A stretch of 9,850 bases of DNA. Origin: Caulobacteraceae bacterium (GTDB lineage: Bacteria > Pseudomonadota > Alphaproteobacteria > Caulobacterales > Caulobacteraceae). Below the pieces are notes generated by a model. The model was not told the origin of the DNA and did not search any database. It saw only the letters and a list, made by a program, of their open reading frames with translations. This document shows, piece by piece, positions 1 through 6,119 of this stretch. The stretch spans positions 1-9,850 of the forward strand of contig JACDGF010000044.1 in NCBI GenBank assembly GCA_013815405.1. The letters run 5' to 3'. The first letter of the stretch is position 1, and each line of letters starts with the position of its first letter. Position numbers and translations under genes: made by a program.

Positions 1-1
1 G

Positions 2-709
2 AGCGAGCCGGCGGCGCGGGGCCGGACGGCCGAGGCGCTCGAGCAAGAGGCCGCGACCTTGCTCGACGTCCTGACCGACGCGGTGACCGGCGTGACCGAC
101 GGGGGCGCCATCCACGAACGGCTGGGCCGGGCCTGGGGCTGCGGGCCGCGCGGCTGCGACCTCATCCGCCGCGCCCTGGTGCTTCTCGCCGATCATGAGT
201 TGAACGCCTCGACCTTCGCCGCCCGCGTGGCCGCTTCCACCGGAGCGTCCCTGGCGGCGTCGGCCCTTGCCGGCCTTTCGGCGCTGTCGGGGCCCCTGCA
301 TGGCGGCATGCCCGCGCGGGTAGCGGCCATGGCCTTGGAAGCCCGGCGGCTGGGAGCGCGCGAAGCGGTCGCCGCGCGACTGGCCCACCGATCGTGGGCG
401 CCCGGCTTTGGTCATCCCCTCTATCCCGACGGCGATCCTCGCGCCCGGGCCTTGCTGGGCGGCTTCGCGTCGCCCGCCTCGCTGGAGGTTCTGGAGCTCA
501 CAGCCCAGGAAGCCACGGGCGAGCACGCCAATGTCGATTTCGCCCTGCTAGCGCTCTCCGAAGCGCTCGGCTTGCCGGAGGACGCGCCCTTCGCCCTCTT
601 CGCCGTCGCCCGCTGCGCCGGCTGGACCGCCCACGCCCTCGAGCAGATCGCCACCGGCGCCCTGATCCGGCCCCGGGCGCGCTACGTCGGGACGCGGCCG
701 GAAGCCTAG
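2..709 (+). CDS. Citrate synthase family protein, 5'-truncated by the window edge
   Basis: This is the C-terminal part of a citrate synthase fold enzyme. The frame is open from base 2 and ends at TAG 707-709; the start lies outside the window. The segment LLADHELNASTFAARVAAST is typical of the family. The three catalytic positions are visible: His in GPLHGG (codon 299-301), His in GFGHPLYP (codon 413-415) and Asp in NVDF (codon 536-538). The closing segment around residues RPRARYVG also matches citrate synthases. In the canonical enzyme the second His is followed by a citrate-binding Arg (GFGHRVYK in E. coli GltA), whereas this protein has Pro. Divergent paralogs with this motif, some carrying an N-terminal DNA-binding domain, occur in alphaproteobacteria, so this may not be the main TCA-cycle enzyme. 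The missing N-terminus prevents a finer call. Its stop overlaps the stop of the opposing gene. Confidence 0.85.
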   Translation, partial: SEPAARGRTAEALEQEAATLLDVLTDAVTGVTDGGAIHERLGRAWGCGPRGCDLIRRALVLLADHELNASTFAARVAASTGASLAASALAGLSALSGPLHGGMPARVAAMALEARRLGAREAVAARLAHRSWAPGFGHPLYPDGDPRARALLGGFASPASLEVLELTAQEATGEHANVDFALLALSEALGLPEDAPFALFAVARCAGWTAHALEQIATGALIRPRARYVGTRPEA

Positions 710-1326
710 GAGCCGCGCGAACCCCTCGTCGTGGCGGCCCAGCGCCGGTCTACCGCAGACCGCGGGTCGCCCGACACACCGCGCTGGACGAGCGAGATCC
801 CCTGCAGGGCGACCTGCCGGCCCATGAGGAACCGCGATCGGTAGGCGTAGCCGATCTGGTAGAGGGAGCGATCGACGCGGGTTTCCCCATCCTCGACATA
901 GGTGGTGACGATGCCGACCGGCGCGGTCGCTTCCCCGTCCCCCTTGGCGTGGGCCGCGTCGAGGGCGTGGGCCAGCCCCGCGGCGATCCAATCCACGTCG
1001 ATCTGGGGCCGCGCGGCGGTCACCTCCATGGCATGGTCCAGCACCACGGTGGGAAAGACATAGCGCTGCGACTGGATGACCTGGGTCGGCGTGACCGCCT
1101 CGAGCACGATCTTGCGCCCCCCCGCTTCGGCCGCCCCCTTGATCACGAAGGCTGTTCGAGCCCGCGCCTGGGCGTCGATCTGCTTTTCGCTCAAGGCGTG
1201 CTCGCGATGGGCGTCCCAATAGCTCAAGCCCGCGATGACGACGGCCAGGACCGCCGCCGCCTCGCCTATGTTCAGCCAAAAGCGGCCGCGCCTGGGCGCC
1301 GGCGATGGGGAAGGCGGGGACTTCAT
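706..1326 (-). CDS. Unrecognised single-span membrane protein
   Basis: I do not recognise this 206-residue protein. It begins with a short Pro/Ser/Arg-rich cytoplasmic-looking segment (residues 1-16), followed by one hydrophobic span at about residues 18-37 and a soluble domain of about 165 residues. By the positive-inside rule the soluble part would face the periplasm. No enzyme motif or cysteine pattern is apparent. The ATG at 1326 lies 6 bases after the stop of the NDUFA9-like gene, with an AGG-rich ribosome binding stretch inside the end of that gene, so the two are probably cotranscribed. Its stop shares the palindrome CTAG (706-709) with the converging citrate synthase-like gene. Third-position GC bias and a tight operon position support it as real. 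The competing minus-strand frame 548-1279 lacks such context. Confidence 0.72.
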   Translation of the reverse strand: MKSPPSPSPAPRRGRFWLNIGEAAAVLAVVIAGLSYWDAHREHALSEKQIDAQARARTAFVIKGAAEAGGRKIVLEAVTPTQVIQSQRYVFPTVVLDHAMEVTAARPQIDVDWIAAGLAHALDAAHAKGDGEATAPVGIVTTYVEDGETRVDRSLYQIGYAYRSRFLMGRQVALQGISLVQRGVSGDPRSAVDRRWAATTRGSRGS

Positions 1327-1332
1327 CGACGC

Positions 1333-2316
1333 CTACCTGGGCGGCAGGGCGGCCGCCGCCTGGGCGGCCTCGGCGTACTGCCCGCCCTTGCGATAGCGGT
1401 AGAGATAGGTGGGGATGATCGGCTCCAGGGCGCTTGCGGCGACGCCCAGGTCGGCGAGGCCCAGGGCGCCGGGGACGACGATGTTGTCGGTTCGCAGCAT
1501 CTCCACCTGGTCGCTGGTGATCGGCGGGGCCAGAATTCCGGTGGCGGCCAGGGCGTCGCCCGCCAGGCCCAGGATCTTCGCCACGGCAAAGGGGATCGGC
1601 GCGAGGAGGCGCGGCCGGCCGATCTGCTCCAGCAGCAGGACCATCAGGGCCTTGAAACTGTAGATGCTCGGCCCGCCGAGCTCGTAGGTCCCGCCCGAAG
1701 CGGCGCCGTCGCTGAAGGCGGCCGCGACCGCCGCCGCCACGTCGCCGACGAACACCGGTTGGAACCGCGTCGCGCCCCCGCCGATCAGGGGCAGGACGGG
1801 AGAGACCGTCGCCATGGCGGCGAAACGGTTGAAGAAGGCGTCGCCGGGGCCGAACACCACCGAGGGCCTGACGACGGTCGCTGAGGGGATCGCCTCGCGC
1901 ACCGCCGCCTCGCCGGCCGCCTTGCTGCGAGCGTAGTCGGCGCCGCTCGCCGCGTCCGCCCCGATGGCGGAGATCTGCACGAACCGCCCGATTCCCCGCG
2001 CCCTGGCGGCCTCCGCGATTTCGCGCGCGCCGGCGACGTTCAGGCCCTCGAAGGTCTGGCGCCCGGATTGATAGAGGACGGCGACGGCATTGACGCAGGC
2101 CTCGGCCCCGTCCAGGGCCCGGCCCACCGAGGCGGCGTCGCGCACATTGGCCTGGACGATCTCGATCTGCCCCACGTCTCCCAGCATCGGCAGGCGGTAG
2201 CCCCGGCCTGGCCGGCGCACCGCGACCCGCACCCGACGATCGTGCTTAGCGAGCGCACGGACGATCTGGCTTCCCACGAAGCCGGAGCCGCCGAACACCG
2301 TCACCAGACCCTTCAT
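1333..2316 (-). CDS. NAD(P)-binding protein of the complex I NDUFA9 subunit family (atypical SDR)
   Basis: The 327-residue protein is an extended/atypical short-chain dehydrogenase related to mitochondrial complex I subunit NDUFA9 and its alphaproteobacterial homologues. The Rossmann dinucleotide-binding motif GGSGFVG is at residues 9-15, an Arg-rich stretch after strand 2 suits NADP(H), and YARSK in the middle is the Tyr-xxx-Lys pair of the SDR fold. The VVRPSVVFGPGD and FQPVFVGDVA segments are typical of this family. In mitochondria the homologue binds NADPH at the matrix-arm/membrane-arm junction. In bacteria it is often annotated as a complex I accessory or as an NAD-dependent epimerase. 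I chose the ATG at 2316 because the Rossmann strand follows directly and GAGG lies 7 bases upstream. A longer reading would run through the tRNA-Leu gene. It is the first gene of a minus-strand pair with the membrane protein at 706-1326. Confidence 0.9.
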   Translation of the reverse strand: MKGLVTVFGGSGFVGSQIVRALAKHDRRVRVAVRRPGRGYRLPMLGDVGQIEIVQANVRDAASVGRALDGAEACVNAVAVLYQSGRQTFEGLNVAGAREIAEAARARGIGRFVQISAIGADAASGADYARSKAAGEAAVREAIPSATVVRPSVVFGPGDAFFNRFAAMATVSPVLPLIGGGATRFQPVFVGDVAAAVAAAFSDGAASGGTYELGGPSIYSFKALMVLLLEQIGRPRLLAPIPFAVAKILGLAGDALAATGILAPPITSDQVEMLRTDNIVVPGALGLADLGVAASALEPIIPTYLYRYRKGGQYAEAAQAAAALPPR

Positions 2317-2349
2317 CCGCGTCCTCGCCTCGCCCGCAGGCGCCTCGCC

Positions 2350-2378
2350 CCGATAGACGAGCCGCCGGTGGGGCGCAA
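2350..2378 (-). promoter_or_regulatory. Candidate sigma-70 type promoter for the NDUFA9-like gene
   Basis: Read on the minus strand, TTGCGC (2378-2373) and TATCGG (2355-2350) are separated by exactly 17 bases. The predicted transcript would start near 2343, giving a leader of about 27 bases that contains the ribosome binding site before the ATG at 2316. The match is partial, so this is a candidate only. Confidence 0.4.
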
Positions 2379-2388
2379 CGCCGCTCCA

Positions 2389-2417
2389 TTGACGAGGCTG
2401 GGCGGACGCCCTAAGCG
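2389..2417 (+). promoter_or_regulatory. Candidate promoter of tRNA-Leu
   Basis: TTGACG (2389-2394) and TAAGCG (2412-2417) are separated by 17 bases. The -35 agrees with the TTGACG-type consensus described for Caulobacter housekeeping promoters. A GC-rich stretch follows the -10, as is common at stable-RNA promoters. The tRNA begins 36 bases downstream, consistent with a short 5' leader removed by RNase P. Confidence 0.5.
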
Positions 2418-2453
2418 TCCCGCCTTCGCGCGATGGGGCATGGCCCTGAGCGG

Positions 2454-2540
<87 letters not shown>

Positions 2541-2548
2541 GGTCTTTT

Positions 2549-2597
2549 GGCGCGACGACCTTATCTTTGAGCTTGCTTGTTCCGGAAAGGTCGCGCC
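2549..2597 (+). repeat. Inverted repeat after tRNA-Leu
   Basis: GGCGCGAC (2549-2556) is complementary to GTCGCGCC (2590-2597). With a three-base bulge (GAC) the pairing extends to CTT (2560-2562) with AAG (2587-2589), giving an 11-bp imperfect stem around a 24-base loop. There is no T-tract, so it is a poor intrinsic terminator. It could be a tRNA 3'-end processing or termination structure, or a protein-binding dyad upstream of rnd. Confidence 0.4.
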
Positions 2598-2605
2598 CCT
2601 AAATT
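2577..2605 (+). promoter_or_regulatory. Weak candidate promoter upstream of rnd-lpt genes
   Basis: TTGTTC (2577-2582) and TAAATT (2600-2605) are separated by 17 bases in the gap between tRNA-Leu and rnd. The match to consensus is modest, and one arm of the inverted repeat falls in the spacer. Readthrough from the tRNA promoter is the alternative. Confidence 0.25.
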
Positions 2606-2750
2606 CCTTGCGTCGCAGCCTGAGCCTCGAACCCGCGGGGTCGAAGGTTGCGCTGGTTCATTCGCGCATTCCGCGCCAGGGACGGCCCGGCGATCCTCGT
2701 CGCCAACTGCGAGTCCCGGCGTGCGCCTATCATCGGAGCGTTCGATCGTC

Positions 2751-3368
2751 TTGCCTCAAACCCTCCACCACGGCGACCTGCCGCAAGGGCTTTTCGCCGG
2801 CGCGGCGTCGGTGGCCGTCGATTCGGAGACCATGGGCCTGAGGGTGGGCCGCGATCCACTGTGCCTAGTCCAGCTTCGCGCCGTAGAGGGCGACGCCCAT
2901 CTGGTCCAACTGAGCCGCCCGGCCTATGACGCGCCGAACCTCAAGGCGCTATTGACCGACCCCGCCGTCCTCAAGATCTTCCATTTCGGGCGGTTCGATA
3001 TCGCCATGTTCCAGTATGCCCTTGGGGTGGTGACCGCCCCGGTCTACTGCACCAAGATCGCCTCGCGCCTGGCCCGCACCTATACCGACCGGCACGGCCT
3101 CAAGGACGTCACCCGCGAACTCCTCGGCGTCGAGATGTCCAAGGCGCAGCAGAGTTCCGACTGGGGGGCCGCCCAACTTTCGCCTGAACAGCTGGACTAT
3201 GCCGCCTGCGATGTCCTCAATCTGCATGCGCTGAAGAGCCGCCTCGACGAAATGCTCGTCCGCGAAGGGCGCACGGCCCTGGCCCAGGCCTGCTTCGACT
3301 TCCTCCCGCATCGAGCCGCCCTCGATGTCGCCGGATGGGAAGACGTCGACATCTTCGCCCATGGCTAG
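2751..3368 (+). CDS. rnd: Ribonuclease D, short form (DEDDy 3'-5' exonuclease)
   Basis: This 205-residue protein is a 3'-5' exoribonuclease of the DEDDy superfamily, expected to trim stable RNA 3' ends in the cytoplasm. The metal-binding residues are visible: Asp24 and Glu26 in VAVDSETMGL (Exo I), Asp83 in FHFGRFD (Exo II), and Tyr150 and Asp154 in DYAACD (Exo III). It consists of the exonuclease domain only. E. coli RNase D (about 375 residues) has additional HRDC domains that are absent here, as is usual for the short alphaproteobacterial paralog. I place the start at TTG 2751 because the family N-terminus (HGDLPQGLF) follows directly; GGAG lies 12 bases upstream. GTG 2721 is an in-frame alternative. 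The 3' end overlaps lptC by 8 bases, which suggests translational coupling, and the tRNA-Leu gene lies upstream. Confidence 0.9.
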   Translation: MPQTLHHGDLPQGLFAGAASVAVDSETMGLRVGRDPLCLVQLRAVEGDAHLVQLSRPAYDAPNLKALLTDPAVLKIFHFGRFDIAMFQYALGVVTAPVYCTKIASRLARTYTDRHGLKDVTRELLGVEMSKAQQSSDWGAAQLSPEQLDYAACDVLNLHALKSRLDEMLVREGRTALAQACFDFLPHRAALDVAGWEDVDIFAHG

Positions 3369-3978
3369 CCTTGCCCCCGCCTTGAGCGCCGGCCCTCCGC
3401 CCAGGGGCCGGGCGCGCGCGCACAGCCGCCTGGTGCGCATCCTCCGGTGGGTCCTGCCGATGATCATGATCGGCGTGATCGGCGTCCTGGCGGGGCTGGT
3501 GGGCGCCCATGCGGTCAAGCGCCAAGCGGCGGCGCGCAAGGACGCCACCACACCCATCCGGATGGTCAACCCCCACTTCTTCGGGCGCGACAACCAAGGG
3601 CGCGCCTATACCCTGGGCGCCCGGCAGGCGGCCCGCGACGAGCAGTCGTTTCAGAGGGTCCTGCTGGCCTATCCCTCGGTGACCCTGGACATGGATGGCG
3701 CGCATCCCTCGACCCTGACCGCCGAATCCGGCGTCTATCACGAGGACAGCCGCATCCTGTTCCTCAAGGGGCACGTCCGCGCCGCCGATTCCAAATCGAC
3801 CCATTTCGCCACCGACGAGGCGACGGTGAACACCCGCACCGGGGTGGTGAACGGCGCCGGCGCCCGGATCAGCCGCACGCCCGTCGGCCAGCTGAATTCC
3901 AGAAGTTTCGACGTCTATGACAAGGGCGACCGGGTGATTTTCAAGGGCGGCGTTCACGCGCGGCTCAATCCGCACTAG
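3361..3978 (+). CDS. lptC: LPS export system inner-membrane anchor LptC
   Basis: LptC (YrbK/OstA-like family) is the bitopic inner-membrane protein that passes lipopolysaccharide from the LptB2FG extractor to the periplasmic LptA bridge. This copy has a basic N-terminus (residues 1-29), one transmembrane span at about residues 31-49, and a periplasmic beta-jellyroll-type domain. Segments such as LTAESGVYHEDSRILFLKG and FKGGVHARL near the end fit the family. I chose ATG 3361, which gives 205 residues and an 8-base overlap with rnd. ATG 3325 is in frame and would add 12 residues, and neither start has a strong ribosome binding site. Immediate neighbours rnd upstream and lptA and lptB downstream confirm the assignment. 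Confidence 0.88.
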   Translation: MASLAPALSAGPPPRGRARAHSRLVRILRWVLPMIMIGVIGVLAGLVGAHAVKRQAAARKDATTPIRMVNPHFFGRDNQGRAYTLGARQAARDEQSFQRVLLAYPSVTLDMDGAHPSTLTAESGVYHEDSRILFLKGHVRAADSKSTHFATDEATVNTRTGVVNGAGARISRTPVGQLNSRSFDVYDKGDRVIFKGGVHARLNPH

Positions 3979-4053
3979 AAGAGCGGGCCTCGCGGCAGGC
4001 GGGGAGCGGCCGGAGCAGCCTCGCCGCCGCCCGATGGAGACGTTGAGCGCACG

Positions 4054-4617
4054 ATGCGACGCACGACCAGGAACGCCATCGGGATCGCGGCGGCGGGGCT
4101 GGCGGGCCTTTGCGCCGCGGGCGCGGCGCGCGCCCAGGTCGAAACGCGGTCCAACGCACCGATCGACATCACCGCCAATGAAGCCGAGGTGATCAACTCC
4201 AAGTGCCTGGCCGTGTGGCGCGGCGCCGCCGAGGCTCTCCAGGGGCAGACCCGGCTTCGGGCCGACACCATCAGCGTATACGCCACGCCCAAGGGCGTGG
4301 GGCCGGGCGGCCAGCCGGCCTGTGGCGGGACCGACCGCATCGTGGCCGACGGCCGGGTCTATTATGTGAATCCCCAGCAGAGCGCGCGCGGCGATCACGC
4401 GGTCTATTCGGCGTCCGCCGACCAGATCGTCATCACCGGCGACGTGGTCGTGGTCCAGGGGCGCGACGTGGCCCGCGGCGACACCTTGACGATCAAGGTT
4501 TCCACCCGCGAGGCCAGAATGGAATCGCGCGCCGCCGGCGCCGGCAAGCCCGGCCGCGTGCGGGGCGTCTTCTATCCCGACCAGAAGGGCTCGGACGCGC
4601 CCGCGGCCAAGCCTTGA
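4054..4617 (+). CDS. lptA: LPS export periplasmic bridge protein LptA
   Basis: LptA (OstA family) forms the periplasmic beta-jellyroll bridge that carries lipopolysaccharide from LptC to the outer-membrane LptD. The 187-residue precursor has a clear Sec signal peptide (residues 1-27) with an Arg-rich start, an Ala/Gly hydrophobic core and predicted cleavage after ARA. The mature protein opens with APIDITANEAEVI, matching the family start (sugar-coat strand with the ITANE-like motif). Repeated strands such as VVVQGRDVARGDTLTIKV follow. Two cysteines, Cys51 and Cys90, are in the mature part and could form a disulphide in the periplasm; E. coli LptA has none that I recall. The ATG at 4054 follows GGAGA (4036-4040) at a rather long spacing. 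The 75-base gap after lptC contains no clear terminator, so the genes are probably cotranscribed. Confidence 0.88.
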   Translation: MRRTTRNAIGIAAAGLAGLCAAGAARAQVETRSNAPIDITANEAEVINSKCLAVWRGAAEALQGQTRLRADTISVYATPKGVGPGGQPACGGTDRIVADGRVYYVNPQQSARGDHAVYSASADQIVITGDVVVVQGRDVARGDTLTIKVSTREARMESRAAGAGKPGRVRGVFYPDQKGSDAPAAKP

Positions 4618-4627
4618 GGCGCGCGCC

Positions 4628-5413
4628 TTGAACGACGTCTCCCCTCCGGCGTCCGCCGTCGAAATATCCGGGCCGCTCGCCGCCGCGCCGCGAGCCGGGG
4701 GCCTGATCGTCGATCGGATCGGCAAATCCTTCCGCGGGCGGGCGGTGGTCAAGGGGGTCAGCCTTCATCTGGCCCGCGGCGAGATCGCCGGATTGCTGGG
4801 CCCCAACGGCGCCGGCAAGACGACCTGTTTCTACATGATCACCGGCCTGATCGCCGCCGACTACGGCGCGATCCATCTGGACGGCGAGGACATCACCAAT
4901 CAGCCCATGTATCAGCGCGCGCGCCTGGGCCTGGGCTATCTGCCGCAGGAGACCTCGATCTTTCGGGGGATGACCGTGGAGCAGAATGTCATGGCCGTGG
5001 TCGAGATGCGCGAGCCCCGTCGCGAGAAGGTGCGCGCGATCACCGAGGAACTGCTCCAGGAACTCCACATCCACCATTTGCGCGCCTCGCCCGCGGTTTC
5101 GCTCTCGGGCGGAGAGCGGCGGCGCGCCGAGATCGCCCGGGCCCTGGCCAGCGAGCCGGCCTTCATGCTGCTGGACGAGCCGTTCGCCGGCATCGACCCC
5201 CTGGCTATCGCCGACATCCGCGACGTCATCGGCTATTTGAGGAAACGCGGCATCGGCATCCTGATCACCGACCACAATGTCCGCGAGACCCTCGACATCA
5301 TCGACCGCGCCTCGATCATTCACGCGGGCGAGGTGCTGTTCGAGGGCTCCCCCAGCGAGATCCTCGCCAACCCCGAGGTGCGCCGGGTCTATCTGGGCGA
5401 TCGTTTCGGCTGA
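4628..5413 (+). CDS. lptB: LPS export ABC transporter ATPase LptB
   Basis: LptB is the cytoplasmic ATPase that, as a dimer with LptF and LptG, powers extraction of lipopolysaccharide from the inner membrane. The 261-residue protein shows every ABC motif: Walker A GPNGAGKTT (58-66), Q-loop Gln107 in YLPQETSIF, signature LSGGERRR (159-166), Walker B FMLLDEPFAGIDP (179-191) and H-loop His216 in TDHNV. The YLPQE and LSGGERRR forms are typical of LptB rather than other ABC ATPases. A Pro/Ala-rich extension of about 24 residues precedes the core and is longer than in E. coli LptB (241 residues). The start is TTG 4628: GAGG (4616-4619) overlaps the lptA stop and sits 8 bases upstream, an ideal spacing. 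lptF and lptG are not in this window, as is usual. Confidence 0.95.
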   Translation: MNDVSPPASAVEISGPLAAAPRAGGLIVDRIGKSFRGRAVVKGVSLHLARGEIAGLLGPNGAGKTTCFYMITGLIAADYGAIHLDGEDITNQPMYQRARLGLGYLPQETSIFRGMTVEQNVMAVVEMREPRREKVRAITEELLQELHIHHLRASPAVSLSGGERRRAEIARALASEPAFMLLDEPFAGIDPLAIADIRDVIGYLRKRGIGILITDHNVRETLDIIDRASIIHAGEVLFEGSPSEILANPEVRRVYLGDRFG

Positions 5414-5427
5414 ACGCCGCGCCGGTC

Positions 5428-5451
5428 GCGCGGGCGTGATCGGCCCCGCGC
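5428..5451 (+). terminator. GC-rich hairpin after lptB (weak terminator or attenuator)
   Basis: GCGCGGG (5428-5434) pairs with CCCGCGC (5445-5451) around a 10-base loop, starting 15 bases after the lptB stop. No T-tract follows, so it may only partly reduce readthrough into hpf or stabilise the lptB message end. Confidence 0.3.
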
Positions 5452-5460
5452 CGCGCGTGC

Positions 5461-5490
5461 TTGACACCATTCGGCGCCCGGCGCGTTGAT
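5461..5490 (+). promoter_or_regulatory. Candidate promoter for hpf
   Basis: A perfect -35 hexamer TTGACA (5461-5466) is followed after 18 bases by GTTGAT (5485-5490); shifting one base gives TTGATA with a 19-base spacer. The -10 is weak. Transcription would begin at about 5497, essentially at the hpf ATG, so any transcript from here would be leaderless. This fits the absence of a usable ribosome binding site before hpf. Confidence 0.4.
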
Positions 5491-5495
5491 AGGCC

Positions 5496-6119
5496 ATGCA
5501 GGTTACGGTCTCCGGCAAGCATGTCGACGTCGGCGAGGCTCTGCGCAAGCGCATCGGCGACGAACTCCTGGGCGCCATCGGCAAATACTTCGAGCGCGGC
5601 GGCGACGCGGAGGTCGTGGTCAGCCGCGACGGCCATGGTTTCCGCGTCGACTGCGCGGTCACCCTGGCTTCCGGTCAGCAACTTCAGAGTCACGGCTTGG
5701 CCGCCGACGCCCACGCCGCCTTCGGCCAGGGCCTGGCCAAGATCGAGACCCGGATCCGGCGCTACAAGCGCCGCCTGAAAAGCCACACCATCGCCGCCAC
5801 CGCCAAGGCGGCGGAAACCGCGTCGCTCTATGTCCTGCGCGCCCCGGCCGGCGAATCGGACGACGACGACTGGGACGGCGTCGACGGGCACACGCCGCCG
5901 GCGGCGATGATCATCGCCGAGAGCGAGGCGGCCCTCAAGACGATGACGGTGTCCATGGCGGTCATGGAGCTCGATTTGATCGAGTCTCAAACAATCGTGT
6001 TCAGGAACGCCGCCCACGGCGGATTGTCCGTGGTATATCGCCGGCCGGATGGGAACATTGGCTGGATCGATCCCGAGCGTACGAAAGCCTCCCAAGGCGA
6101 AGGCTCGCGAGGACGCTGA
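5496..6119 (+). CDS. hpf: Ribosome hibernation promoting factor, long form (HPF/RaiA family)
   Basis: This 207-residue protein is a long-form HPF. Its N-terminal S30AE domain (about residues 1-97, opening MQVTVSGKHVDVGEALRKRI) binds the 30S decoding centre. Its C-terminal domain (about 150-198, with FRNAAHGGLSVVYRRPDG) dimerises to hold two ribosomes as 100S particles during starvation. A linker of about 50 residues separates them and carries the acidic patch ESDDDDWDGVDG (120-131). Basic residues IRRYKRRLK (87-95) end the first domain, as expected for rRNA contact. The ATG at 5496 fits the family N-terminus. Only AGG two bases upstream resembles a ribosome binding site, which is too close to work. 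It follows lptB by 82 bases, and its 3' end overlaps the only canonical starts available for ptsN. Confidence 0.93.
   Translation: MQVTVSGKHVDVGEALRKRIGDELLGAIGKYFERGGDAEVVVSRDGHGFRVDCAVTLASGQQLQSHGLAADAHAAFGQGLAKIETRIRRYKRRLKSHTIAATAKAAETASLYVLRAPAGESDDDDWDGVDGHTPPAAMIIAESEAALKTMTVSMAVMELDLIESQTIVFRNAAHGGLSVVYRRPDGNIGWIDPERTKASQGEGSRGR

Noticed and set aside
394..1884. 496-codon plus-strand open frame
   Set aside because: It overlaps the citrate synthase-like gene in another frame and is antisense to two minus-strand genes with better support.
2577..2750. Extension of RNase D back to TTG 2577
   Set aside because: The extra 58 residues resemble no part of the family, and the DEDDy domain begins right after TTG 2751.
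3217..4752. 511-codon minus-strand open frame
   Set aside because: It is antisense to the end of rnd and to lptC, lptA and the start of lptB, and has low-complexity composition without motifs.
4493..5662. 389-codon minus-strand open frame
   Set aside because: It is antisense to lptB, whose ABC motifs are complete; the opposite frame has no recognisable feature.
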